Assembly: GCF_049537125.1 (NCBI RefSeq) | Contig: NZ_JBMVQY010000002.1 | Span: 62,001 to 126,000 of the forward strand | Direction: 5' to 3' | DNA length: 64,000 nucleotides | Source: Limisphaera sp026417315 | GTDB taxonomy: Bacteria > Verrucomicrobiota > Verrucomicrobiia > Limisphaerales > Limisphaeraceae | Part shown: positions 34,282-43,249 of the stretch, one piece after another | Layout of the letters: each line of letters begins with the position of its first letter | How positions within the stretch are numbered: the first letter of the stretch is position 1 | Notes under the pieces: generated by a model | Databases searched by the model: none | What the model saw: the letters and a program-made list of their open reading frames with translations, nothing else | What the model was told of the DNA's origin: nothing | Position numbers and translations under genes: made by a program

Positions 34282-37200
34282 ATGAATGCTTCGGGACAGG
34301 GTTCGACCGGGCCGGCGGCACAGGGCAGCCTCATCGAAAGGCTCATCGAGTGGAGCGCGCGCAACCGGTTTCTGGTCCTGATGATGACCGGGGCGCTGGT
34401 CTTGTGGGGGCTCCACGCCATGCGACACACGCCGCTGGACGCAATCCCCGACCTCTCCGATGTCCAGGTAATCGTTTTCACCGAATGGCCGGGGCGCAGC
34501 CCGAATTTGGTGGAGGACCAGATCACTTACCCGATCGTGAGCCGACTGCTGGCGGCCCCTCGGGTGAAGGTGGTGCGCGGGTACTCGTTCTTCGGTTACT
34601 CGTTCGTGTACGTCATCTTCGAAGATGGCACCGACATTTATTGGGCGCGGTCCCGCGTCCTGGAGTATCTCCAGGGTCTGAGCGGTGGCCTGCCGCCGGG
34701 AGTGACGCCAACCCTGGGGCCGGATGCCACCGGGGTGGGCTGGGGGTTCCAATACGCCCTGGTGGACCGCAGCGGCCGCCATGACCTGGCCGATTTGCGG
34801 ACCTTCCAGGATTGGTACCTGCGCTATTGGCTCGAAAGCGTGGAAGGGGTGGCCGAAGTGGCCACCTTCGGCGGCTTTCAGAAACAGTATCAGGTGGAGT
34901 TGGATCCCAATCGGTTGCTGGCTTACAACGTCACGGTTCCCCAAATCATCGCCGCCATTCGGGCGGCCAACAACGAAGTGGGCGGACGGGAGCTGGAGCG
35001 GTTCGGGACCACCTACATCGTGCGCGGACGCGGGTACATCGGATCGCTGGAGGATTTGCGCGACGTGGTGGTGGGCACCGATGGCCGCGGCACGCCATTG
35101 CGATTGCGTGATGTGGCCCGGAATATCGCCCTGGGACCCGAGATGCGCCGCGGTGCCGGCGATTTGAACGGCGAGGGCGAGGTGGTGGGCGGAATCGTCG
35201 TGGTCCGCTTCGGCCAAAACGTCCTGCAGGTTATCGAGCGGATCAAGGCCCGACTGGAGGAGATCAAACCTTCGTTGCCGCCCGGGGTCGAGCTGGTGAT
35301 CACCTACGATCGCTCGGACCTGATCCGACGCGCCATTCAGACGCTGCGGCGGACCCTGATCGAGGAATCCATCCTGGTCGCGATCATCGTGATCGTTTTC
35401 CTGCTCGATTTCGGCGGAGCAGTCCGGGCCATCGTGACGCTGCCCATCGCGGTATGCCTGGCGTTCATCCCCATGTATTACATGGGTTTGACGGCCAACA
35501 TCATGTCCCTGGCGGGCATCGCGATTTCCATTGGCGCCATTTGCGACGAGGCGGTGGTCATGGTCGAAAACGTGCACAAGCACCTGGAACATGCCCCGCC
35601 CGGGCTGTCGCGCCGCCAGCGGCAGGAGATCATCATTCGGGCCTGTCGGCAGTTGGGCAAACCGCTGTTCTTTGCCCTGCTGGTGATCACGGTGAGTTTT
35701 CTGCCGGTGTTCACCCTGGAGGCCCAGGAGGGCCGGCTGTTCAAGCCGCTGGCGTTCACGAAGACGTTCACCATGGCCTGGGCGGCGTTTTTGTCGGTCA
35801 CCCTGGGCCCGGCGTTGATTGTCTGGCTGACCGGCGCACGCGTCATTCCGGAACACCGGCACCCGGTCAGCCGGCTGCTGCACCGGCTGTATTACCCGTG
35901 GGTCAGCATGCTCATGCGGCGGCGGCTGCTATCCATTGCGCTGGCCGTGCTCGCGGTGGGTTCCGCCTGGCCGATCTACAAACGCCTGGGCTCGGAATTC
36001 ATGCCGCCGTTGAACGAGGGATCCATCCTGTACATGCCCACCACCTTGCCCACGATCTCGATCACGGAAGCGACCCGGTTGATGCAGATCCAGGACCGGA
36101 TCCTTGCCCAGTTTCCCGAGGTGTTGACCGTGCACGGCAAGGTGGGCCGATCGGAAACCGCCACGGACCCGGCGCCCCTGGAGATGTTCGAAACGGTCGT
36201 GGTGCTCCGTCCCGAGTCCGAGTGGCGTAAGGTGCCGCGGCCACGTTGGTACTCGCAGTGGGCACCGGAGTGGCTCCGCGGTGTGTTGCGTCGCATCTGG
36301 CCGGAAGAACGGCCCCTCCGCTGGGAGGAACTGATTGACGAGATGGATCGGGCGCTGCAAATCCCCGGCCAGGTCAACGCCTGGACCATGCCGATCAAGG
36401 CGCGGATCGACATGCTCACCACCGGGATTCGGACGCCGGTGGGGATCAAAGTCTTCGGGCCGGACCTGGAGGTGATTCAGCGGCTGGGCGAGCAACTCGA
36501 GGTCGTGCTGCGAGGGGTCCGCGGCACCCGCAACGTCTATGCCGAACGGACCGCCGGCGGCTACTTCCTGGAAATCGTGCCACGGAGGGATGAAATCGCG
36601 CGTTTGGGCCTGAATGTCGAGGACGTGCTTATGATGGTGGAAACGGCCATCGGTGGCATGGCCGTGGACACCACCGTGGAGGGCCGCGAGCGTTACTCCA
36701 TCAACGTGCGCTACAGCCGTGAACTGCGTGACGATGTGGAGAAGTTGCATCGCGTGCTCGTGCCGGTTCCCCCGGCAGGGACAGGGGCCATGGAAGGCAT
36801 GGACAGGGCCGAGGCCATGGCCAATGCCGCAGCAACGCAGGTGCCCTTGGCCCAGTTGGCCGAGATCCGGCTGGTCGCAGGCCCTCCGTTGATTCGAAGT
36901 GAAGACGGGGTCTTGACCGGATGGGTCTATGTGGATGTGGCCGACCGCGACATCGGCAGCTACGTGGCGGAGGCTCGCCGGGCCGTGGAAGAGAAGATCA
37001 TCCGGGCCGGCCTGCTGCCGGCCGGGTATCGACTGGAATGGTCGGGCCAGTACGAACACATGTTGCGGGTCCGGGAGCGGCTGAAGTTGGTTGTCCCGGT
37101 GACCCTGGTGCTGATCTTCGTGCTGCTGTACCTGAACTTTCGCAGTGTGGCGGAGACCCTCATCATCCTCTTGTCCGTCCCGTTTGCCATGACCGGCAGC

Positions 37201-37692
37201 GTATGGATGCTCTGGCTGATGGGCTATCATTTGAGCATCGCCGTATGGGTCGGGATCATTGCGCTGGCCGGACTGGCGGCCCAAACCGGCACGGTCATGA
37301 TCATTTACCTGGACGAGGCCTTCTATGCCTGGCAACGGGCGGGGCGAATGAGGACGCAACACGATCTTTTCGAGGCCATTACCTACGGGGCGGTCCAGCG
37401 CGTGCGCCCCAAACTGATGACCGTGGCGATGATGACCCTGGGCCTCGTGCCGGCCCTGTGGGCGGAAGGCGCAGGGGCCGAGGCCATCCAACGGATTGCA
37501 GCGCCGATGGTCGGCGGCATGATCACCAGCACCGTCCTTACGCTGGAAATCGTGCCGGCCATCTACAGTCTGTGGCGCGGCCGTCAGGTCGAGTGGGTCA
37601 AAGGTCCTCCGCCCCCGCGGAAGAGCTGGGAGGAGCTGAGCCGCCAGTTTGCCGAGTGGGAGAAAAGCTGGCACGGCACTGCGTCGTCCTGA
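34282..37692 (+). CDS. CusA/CzcA-type heavy-metal RND efflux pump
   Basis: About 1136 residues, the proton-driven transporter of the tripartite system. Twelve membrane helices can be followed, with the HME-family N-terminus PLDAIPDLSDVQVIV, TEWPGRSPNLVEDQITYPI and the TM4 acidic motif AISIGAICDEAVVMVENVHKHLE. The porter domain has WTMPIKARIDMLTTGIRTPVGIKVFG, and the Met-bearing AIGGMAV matches the copper-ligand strand of CusA. TM10 to TM12 contain RPKLMTVAMMTLGLVPALW and APMVGGMITSTV. ARIDML and GGMAV favour a Cu(I)/Ag(I) exporter over a Co/Zn/Cd type. The ATG at 34282 has GGGAG 8 bases upstream; an ATG at 34255 would overlap the adaptor. Confidence 0.9.
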   Translation: MNASGQGSTGPAAQGSLIERLIEWSARNRFLVLMMTGALVLWGLHAMRHTPLDAIPDLSDVQVIVFTEWPGRSPNLVEDQITYPIVSRLLAAPRVKVVRGYSFFGYSFVYVIFEDGTDIYWARSRVLEYLQGLSGGLPPGVTPTLGPDATGVGWGFQYALVDRSGRHDLADLRTFQDWYLRYWLESVEGVAEVATFGGFQKQYQVELDPNRLLAYNVTVPQIIAAIRAANNEVGGRELERFGTTYIVRGRGYIGSLEDLRDVVVGTDGRGTPLRLRDVARNIALGPEMRRGAGDLNGEGEVVGGIVVVRFGQNVLQVIERIKARLEEIKPSLPPGVELVITYDRSDLIRRAIQTLRRTLIEESILVAIIVIVFLLDFGGAVRAIVTLPIAVCLAFIPMYYMGLTANIMSLAGIAISIGAICDEAVVMVENVHKHLEHAPPGLSRRQRQEIIIRACRQLGKPLFFALLVITVSFLPVFTLEAQEGRLFKPLAFTKTFTMAWAAFLSVTLGPALIVWLTGARVIPEHRHPVSRLLHRLYYPWVSMLMRRRLLSIALAVLAVGSAWPIYKRLGSEFMPPLNEGSILYMPTTLPTISITEATRLMQIQDRILAQFPEVLTVHGKVGRSETATDPAPLEMFETVVVLRPESEWRKVPRPRWYSQWAPEWLRGVLRRIWPEERPLRWEELIDEMDRALQIPGQVNAWTMPIKARIDMLTTGIRTPVGIKVFGPDLEVIQRLGEQLEVVLRGVRGTRNVYAERTAGGYFLEIVPRRDEIARLGLNVEDVLMMVETAIGGMAVDTTVEGRERYSINVRYSRELRDDVEKLHRVLVPVPPAGTGAMEGMDRAEAMANAAATQVPLAQLAEIRLVAGPPLIRSEDGVLTGWVYVDVADRDIGSYVAEARRAVEEKIIRAGLLPAGYRLEWSGQYEHMLRVRERLKLVVPVTLVLIFVLLYLNFRSVAETLIILLSVPFAMTGSVWMLWLMGYHLSIAVWVGIIALAGLAAQTGTVMIIYLDEAFYAWQRAGRMRTQHDLFEAITYGAVQRVRPKLMTVAMMTLGLVPALWAEGAGAEAIQRIAAPMVGGMITSTVLTLEIVPAIYSLWRGRQVEWVKGPPPPRKSWEELSRQFAEWEKSWHGTASS

Positions 37693-38589
37693 AGACGGGC
37701 GCAAAAATACCGGCTTCTTCCTGGCACCCGGGCCGGGTCCAACCGGTGGCGTTTCGGAAGTCGCGCCGCCGCCGTTCCACGGCCTGGCAGGAAGACCCTC
37801 CCGTTCCTGTTTCCAAGGTGAACGATGACCGGCTTGAGTTTTGTGGGCGCTGAGGCAGCGCTGAGCCGGCAGTAGCTTCGACGAAGTCAGGGGCCCTGGG
37901 CCGGCTCTTCCCGAAAGGGACCAGTCGATCCCTTCCCGGCAAGCCCCGCCCGTCGTCGAAGACTTTTCGGCCCGTGCCCTGAGGGACCAGGCCGTGGGGG
38001 CGACAGCGGCTGATCAGGGCCACCCCCGTTCGTGCCTGTCTCACGAGACGTCCCCCAGTGCTGCTGCGGCACGGCGCAGTGGCATCTCCTCCAGATGCCC
38101 GGGCGGTGAGGTCTCGGAAGCGGAGTGACGTCCCCCGGCGGAGAGCATTCGAAGGTTGCGGGGGCCTCTGGACCCCGGGCTGGCTCATCCTGATTCTCAA
38201 GTGGATCGGCTGGAAATGGGGGCCGCCCGAGGGCTTCCGAGGCGCTGAGGAGCGCTTTTCAAAGAAAAACAGAGCTTTGTGATCAACGACTTGCGGTGAC
38301 GGTTTTAAACGCCTGAGGCCCTGTTTGGGCCCTTTGTGATGGCCCCGCAGGCCGGCCTTCACTGACCCGGGCTGGGCGAACGCGGGGGAGCTGTGCGGGG
38401 CGGCGTGCCTGGCCCGAAAGGCCGGTTACGGTGGCTCTTCCGTGGCTTCGCGACGCTGCCCGGCGGCCGGTTTTGCGGCCGGTCCAGTGGATCAGGCCAC
38501 GGGCCGGGTGCACATTTGACAGCAGGGAAGTCGGGCGATTAGTCTCTTGTGTCCTCGAAACGAACGGGGGAATCGACGACGTCACGCTT
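37693..38589. other. 897-base region between the efflux operon and the pilus ATPase operon
   Basis: No protein gene is supported. At 37900-37940 an extended imperfect hairpin pairs GCCGG with CCGGC and, inside it, AAGGGA with TCCCTT around an 8-base loop. No T-run follows. GACGTCCCCC occurs twice (about 38047 and 38126). A promoter for the pilus operon lies at its right end (38516-38545). The frame of the next gene is open back to 38431, but that part reads as non-coding. Confidence 0.45.
38516..38545 (+). promoter_or_regulatory. Candidate promoter of the pilus/secretion ATPase operon
   Basis: TTGACA (38516-38521) is a perfect -35. TAGTCT (38540-38545) follows after 18 bases and keeps the outer TA and T of the -10. 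Transcription would start near 38552, downstream of the GTG at 38431, which supports the GTG at 38590 as the true start. Confidence 0.45.
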
Positions 38590-40305
38590 GTGGCTGAAAA
38601 AGACGATTATTTGATCGATTTGCTGGTGGACCTGGGATTTGTCACCAGTGACCAGGTCGAGCAGGCCCGCAAGGAGGCGCAGGCCGCCGGGGTGGGGGTG
38701 GTGGATTACATGGTGGCCAACGGCATCCTTCGGCCGGCCGACGTGACCCAGGCCAAAGCGGCGCACTTCGGGGCCGAGGTCGTTCACCTGGCCGGCATGC
38801 AGATCGACGACCAGGTGCTTGCTGCCGTCCCGCGCCATATCGCCAAGAAGTATCGCGTGGTGCCGGTGTACCTCCACGACAACACCCTTACCGTGGCGAT
38901 GTCCGATCCCTCGGACCTGGCCACCATCGATTCCCTGACCCACCTGTTGAACAAGGAAATTGTGGTCATGGTGGCCTCGGAGCCGGAAATCGAGGCCGCC
39001 TTGTCCAAGTACTATGGCGGCCAGCGCAGCGTTGCGGACGACGAGCGGTTCAAGGGCGTCATCGAGGAGCTGACCCGGGAGCATGTGGAGGCCACCCCGA
39101 CCCTGACGGAGGACGATGGCACGGCGGTGGACGCGGACGCGCCGCTGATTCGGCTGGTCAACTCCATCATCACCGACGCCGTGAAAATGCGCGCGTCGGA
39201 CATTCACCTGGAGCCTCTGGAAAAGCGGTTCCGCGTCCGCTACCGCATCGACGGCATTCTGCACGAGGTCAAGGGTCCCCCGAAGCGGCTGCAGGCGGCC
39301 ATCATCAGCCGGATCAAAATCATGTCCAACATGTCCATCTCGGAGCACCGGATCCCCCAGGACGGCCGCATCCAGACCAAGGTGGGCAACAAGGTGTTGG
39401 ACTTGCGTGTTTCCTGCATCCCCACGACGCACGGCGAGAGCATCGTCATGCGTATTTTGGACAAGGAGGGGCTGCGGTTGGGCCTGCCCGAGCTGGGCTT
39501 CTTTACCGACGACCAGCAGACGTTCGAGCGTTTGATCACGTTGCCCGACGGCATCCTGCTGGTGACGGGGCCGACCGGTTCGGGCAAGACCACCACGCTT
39601 TATGCGGTCCTGCACTTCATCAACCGGCCCGACCGCAAGATCATCACCGTGGAAGACCCCGTGGAGTACATCCTGGCCGGGATCAACCAGGTGCAGGTCA
39701 ACGAGGCGGTCGGGTTGACCTTTGCCACCGCCCTGCGCTCGATTCTCCGTCAGGCCCCCAACGTCATCATGGTGGGGGAAATCCGTGACCTGGAGACCGC
39801 CACCATCGCCATCAACGCCTCGCTGACCGGTCACCTGGTTTTCTCCACGCTGCACACCAATGACGCCCCCAGTGCCGTGACCCGGTTGATCGACATCGGA
39901 GTCAAACCCTTCCTGGTGGCCTCTTCCACCCGGGCGATCATGGCCCAGCGGCTGGTGCGAAAAGTTTGCAAGAAATGCGCCGAGCCGCGGCAGCCGACCG
40001 AGGCGGAGATCCGGCAGTTGAATCTGGACCCGGAACAGCTGGCCACCGCCAAGTGCATGGCCGGCCGGGGCTGTCCCGAATGTTCCAATACCGGGTACCG
40101 GGGTCGCATGGGGATTTTCGAGATTTTCGTCGTGGACGACGAGGCGCGGAAGCTGATTTACGAGAAGGTGCCGGCCTCGGTCTTGCGCAATCGGGCCCGG
40201 GAGATGGGCATGCGCACGTTGCGCGAGGACGGCGTCCGCAAAGTGCTGGCCGGCCTGACGACGCCGGAGGAGGTGATCCGCGCCACGGTGGGCGATGAAG
40301 CCTGA
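38590..40305 (+). CDS. Type II secretion / type IV pilus assembly ATPase (GspE/PilB), copy 1
   Basis: 571 residues from the GTG at 38590. The hexameric ATPase drives pilus or pseudopilus extension. An MshEN/T2SSE N-terminal domain (about 1-150) is followed by an ATPase core with Walker A GPTGSGKTTTL, the Asp box IITVEDPVEY, Walker B VIMVGEIRDLET and the His box HLVFSTLHTNDA. Near the C-terminus two CxxC pairs, CKKC and CPECSNTGYRGR, form the zinc site. The longer frame to 38431 starts before the predicted promoter. It is the first of three related ATPase genes in tandem. Confidence 0.88.
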   Translation: MAEKDDYLIDLLVDLGFVTSDQVEQARKEAQAAGVGVVDYMVANGILRPADVTQAKAAHFGAEVVHLAGMQIDDQVLAAVPRHIAKKYRVVPVYLHDNTLTVAMSDPSDLATIDSLTHLLNKEIVVMVASEPEIEAALSKYYGGQRSVADDERFKGVIEELTREHVEATPTLTEDDGTAVDADAPLIRLVNSIITDAVKMRASDIHLEPLEKRFRVRYRIDGILHEVKGPPKRLQAAIISRIKIMSNMSISEHRIPQDGRIQTKVGNKVLDLRVSCIPTTHGESIVMRILDKEGLRLGLPELGFFTDDQQTFERLITLPDGILLVTGPTGSGKTTTLYAVLHFINRPDRKIITVEDPVEYILAGINQVQVNEAVGLTFATALRSILRQAPNVIMVGEIRDLETATIAINASLTGHLVFSTLHTNDAPSAVTRLIDIGVKPFLVASSTRAIMAQRLVRKVCKKCAEPRQPTEAEIRQLNLDPEQLATAKCMAGRGCPECSNTGYRGRMGIFEIFVVDDEARKLIYEKVPASVLRNRAREMGMRTLREDGVRKVLAGLTTPEEVIRATVGDEA

Positions 40306-40385
40306 GGCTGGCCGGTCCGGGTGGGAGGAGCCCGCCCGGCTCGGCGCCCGCGCCGGTCCGTAACCAGGGAGAGACGAAGCAAGCC

Positions 40386-41504
40386 ATGTCCTACTCGATG
40401 TCTGATCTGCTGCAGTTGGTCGTGTCCGAGGGCGCGTCCGACCTGCACATTCGCGTGGGGACCCCGCCGGTGATCCGGGTCCACGGCATCCTGCACCGGG
40501 TGGAGGGCCCCGCGTTGAAACCCGAAGACACCGAGGAGTTGATGCGCAGCATCACCTCGGAGGAACACATCCAGCATGTGCGCGAACGCGGCGGTGCCGA
40601 CTTCGGCTTTGCTTTCGGCGATCTGGCCCGGTTCCGCGTCAGCGTGTTCAAAGAAAAGGGGAACTTCGGCCTGGTGCTCCGCCAGATCCCCAACAAGCTC
40701 CTGACCATGGAGGAGATTGGCATCCCACCCTCGGTCAAGGAGCTGCTGTATAAGCCCCGTGGCCTGATTCTGGTGACCGGCCCCACGGGCTCGGGGAAAA
40801 CCACCACCCTGGCTTCGATGATCAACATCATCAACGAGGAGCGGGAGGAGGTCCACATCATTACCATCGAGGACCCCATCGAGTACTACCACACGCACAA
40901 GAAGGCCATCGTCACCCAGCGCGAAATCGGCGTGGACGTCCCGAATTTCGCCGAGGCCCTGCGCCGGGCCCTGCGACAGGACCCGGACGTGATCCTGGTC
41001 GGCGAGATGCGTGACCTGGAGACCATCGACGCGGCCATCACCGCCGCCGAGACCGGCCACCTGGTGTTCGGGACCTTGCACACCACCGGCGCCGCCAAGA
41101 CCATCGACCGTCTCGTGAACGCCTTCCCCACCAACCAGCAGGAGCAGATTCGAATCCAGCTGTCCACCGTGCTGCAGGCGGTCATCTCTCAATTGCTGAT
41201 TCCCCGCATCGACAAGCCGGGCCGGGTCGCCGTTTTCGAGATCATGATCAACACCCCCTCCATTGCGGCCCTCATCCGCGACAACAAGACCTTCCGGATC
41301 CAGTCGGACATCCAAACCGGTGCCAAGTACGGGATGGTCACCCTCGACAGCTTCTTGCTGGAAAAGTACCAACAGGGCATTATTGCTCGGGAAGAAGTCA
41401 TCACCAAAGCCATGGATCCCGTGACGGTCCAGCAGAAGTTGCAGGAGCTCGACCTGGCCCGGGCCGTGGGCGCCGAGGGCCATGGCAGGGCCCGGAAAGG
41501 CTGA
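40386..41504 (+). CDS. pilT: Twitching motility / pilus retraction ATPase PilT
   Basis: 372 residues. PilT powers pilus retraction. The N-terminal PAS-like part begins LLQLVVSEGASDLHIRVG, the PilT signature. The core holds Walker A GPTGSGKTTTL, the Asp box IITIEDPIEYY, Walker B VILVGEMRDLET and the His box HLVFGTLHTTGAA. PilT lacks the zinc CxxC pairs of its neighbours, as expected. A purine-rich GGGAGAG lies about 13 bases before the ATG. Its presence suggests a real, dynamic pilus rather than secretion alone. Confidence 0.92.
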   Translation: MSYSMSDLLQLVVSEGASDLHIRVGTPPVIRVHGILHRVEGPALKPEDTEELMRSITSEEHIQHVRERGGADFGFAFGDLARFRVSVFKEKGNFGLVLRQIPNKLLTMEEIGIPPSVKELLYKPRGLILVTGPTGSGKTTTLASMINIINEEREEVHIITIEDPIEYYHTHKKAIVTQREIGVDVPNFAEALRRALRQDPDVILVGEMRDLETIDAAITAAETGHLVFGTLHTTGAAKTIDRLVNAFPTNQQEQIRIQLSTVLQAVISQLLIPRIDKPGRVAVFEIMINTPSIAALIRDNKTFRIQSDIQTGAKYGMVTLDSFLLEKYQQGIIAREEVITKAMDPVTVQQKLQELDLARAVGAEGHGRARKG

Positions 41505-41515
41505 AGGGACGAGTC

Positions 41516-43216
41516 ATGGCCGAGGAATTCCACAGTCCGTTGTTGGCCCTGCTGCGGGAGCGCAGCCTCATCGACGACCTCCAGTACGAGGAGGTGGTGG
41601 CCGAGTGCAAACGCACCGGCAACCCGGTCATCCAGGTCCTGCAGGACTATGGCGTGCTGGACCTGGACTCCATCCTGCACGTCATGGCTGATCACCTGGG
41701 TACCGAGGTCGTTTCCCTTCGCGACCGCCAGATCCCTGCGGACGTCCTCGAGCTCGTTCCGGCGGAGACCGCCCGGCTTTACCAGTGCATTCCCGTCGAG
41801 GACGACGGCTCCACCCTGAAGGTGGCCTTCGCCGATCCCTTGAACCCGGCCCAGATCGACGAGGTCAGTTTCGTGGTGAAACGGGACATCCAACCCGTGG
41901 TGGCGGACCCGGCCGAGGTCCAGAAGGCCATCGAACGCCATTACGGCGAGGAAGCCACCAGCGTGTCGGAAGTCCTTAAAGAATTGGGCGCCGACGCCGA
42001 GCTGGCCCGGGAAGCAGCGGAAGCCAGTGAGGACATCTCCGTGGCCGAGGACCTGGCCAATCAGGCGCCCATCGTCAAATTCGTGAACCTGGTGCTCCAG
42101 CAGGCCATCTTGGACCGTGCCAGCGACATCCATTTCGAGCCGTTCGAGGACGAGTTCAAGATCCGATACCGGGTGGACGGTGCGCTCTACGAGATGACCC
42201 CGCCTCCGAAACATCTGGCGCTGCCGGTCATCTCCCGGATCAAAGTCATGGCCAACCTGAACATTTCGGAGCGCCGGCTCCCCCAGGACGGCCGCATCAC
42301 CCACAACATCGGCGGACGGGTGGTCGATCTGCGCGTTTCCACCCTCCCCACCCAGTTCGGCGAGTCGGTGGTGCTCCGTGTGCTGGATCGGTCCACGGTC
42401 AATCTTGAACTCGAAAACCTCGGCTTCCCCAAATTCATCTACGACTACATGACCGAGGCCATCCAGCGGCCCAACGGGATCATCATCGTGACCGGCCCGA
42501 CCGGCTGCGGCAAAACGACCACTCTGTACGCCTGCCTGCGGCGGATCAACACCATCGACTCGAAACTGCTCACCGCCGAAGACCCCGTCGAGTACGACAT
42601 CGAAGGGATCATGCAGGTCCCCATCAACGAGGCCGTGGGCATGACCTTCGGCCGTGCCCTGCGCGCATTCCTTCGTCAGGACCCGGACATCATCATGATC
42701 GGGGAAATGCGCGACCTGGAAACGGCCCAGATCGCCATTCAATCCTCACTGACCGGGCACCTGGTTCTCAGCACGTTGCACACCAACGATGCCCCGGGAG
42801 CCGTTACCCGTCTGATTGACATGGGCACCGAGCCGTTCCTGATTTCGTCCACTCTGGTGGCGGTGCTGGCCCAGCGGCTGGTGCGCAAGATCTGTCGGGA
42901 GTGCCGCACTCCGTTCGAACCCACCGAAAGCCAGTTGGCGCTGTTGAACCTGTCCCCGCACGACCTGGGCGAGAAGGTCTTCTATTACGGCCGCGGTTGT
43001 TCCAATTGCAACGACACCGGCTACAAGGGCCGCAAGGGCATCTTCGAACTCCTTGTCATTACCGAGCCGATTCGGGCCCTGATCAATGAACGCGCGCCCA
43101 CCGTGGTCCTGCGCCAGAAGGCCATTGAACTGGGCATGACCACCTTGCGCGAGGACGGCTTGCGGAACATCTTTGAAGGGGAGACCACCATCGAAGAGGT
43201 CGTCAAGTACACGTAA
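41516..43216 (+). CDS. Type II secretion / type IV pilus assembly ATPase (GspE/PilB), copy 2
   Basis: 566 residues. An MshEN-type N-terminus (LLALLRERSLIDDLQYEEVV, about 1-150) precedes the ATPase core with Walker A GPTGCGKTTTLYA, the Asp box TAEDPVEYD, Walker B IIMIGEMRDLET and HLVLSTLHTNDAPG. The zinc pairs are CRECRTPF and CSNCNDTGYKGR. The ATG has GGGA 7-9 bases upstream and lies 12 bases after pilT. The sequence is clearly diverged from copy 1, so this is an old duplication and not a recent one. The two may drive separate pseudopili or form a mixed hexamer. Confidence 0.9.
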   Translation: MAEEFHSPLLALLRERSLIDDLQYEEVVAECKRTGNPVIQVLQDYGVLDLDSILHVMADHLGTEVVSLRDRQIPADVLELVPAETARLYQCIPVEDDGSTLKVAFADPLNPAQIDEVSFVVKRDIQPVVADPAEVQKAIERHYGEEATSVSEVLKELGADAELAREAAEASEDISVAEDLANQAPIVKFVNLVLQQAILDRASDIHFEPFEDEFKIRYRVDGALYEMTPPPKHLALPVISRIKVMANLNISERRLPQDGRITHNIGGRVVDLRVSTLPTQFGESVVLRVLDRSTVNLELENLGFPKFIYDYMTEAIQRPNGIIIVTGPTGCGKTTTLYACLRRINTIDSKLLTAEDPVEYDIEGIMQVPINEAVGMTFGRALRAFLRQDPDIIMIGEMRDLETAQIAIQSSLTGHLVLSTLHTNDAPGAVTRLIDMGTEPFLISSTLVAVLAQRLVRKICRECRTPFEPTESQLALLNLSPHDLGEKVFYYGRGCSNCNDTGYKGRKGIFELLVITEPIRALINERAPTVVLRQKAIELGMTTLREDGLRNIFEGETTIEEVVKYT

Positions 43217-43249
43217 GACCATCGTCACTCATCCAGCCCAGGAGCCGCC

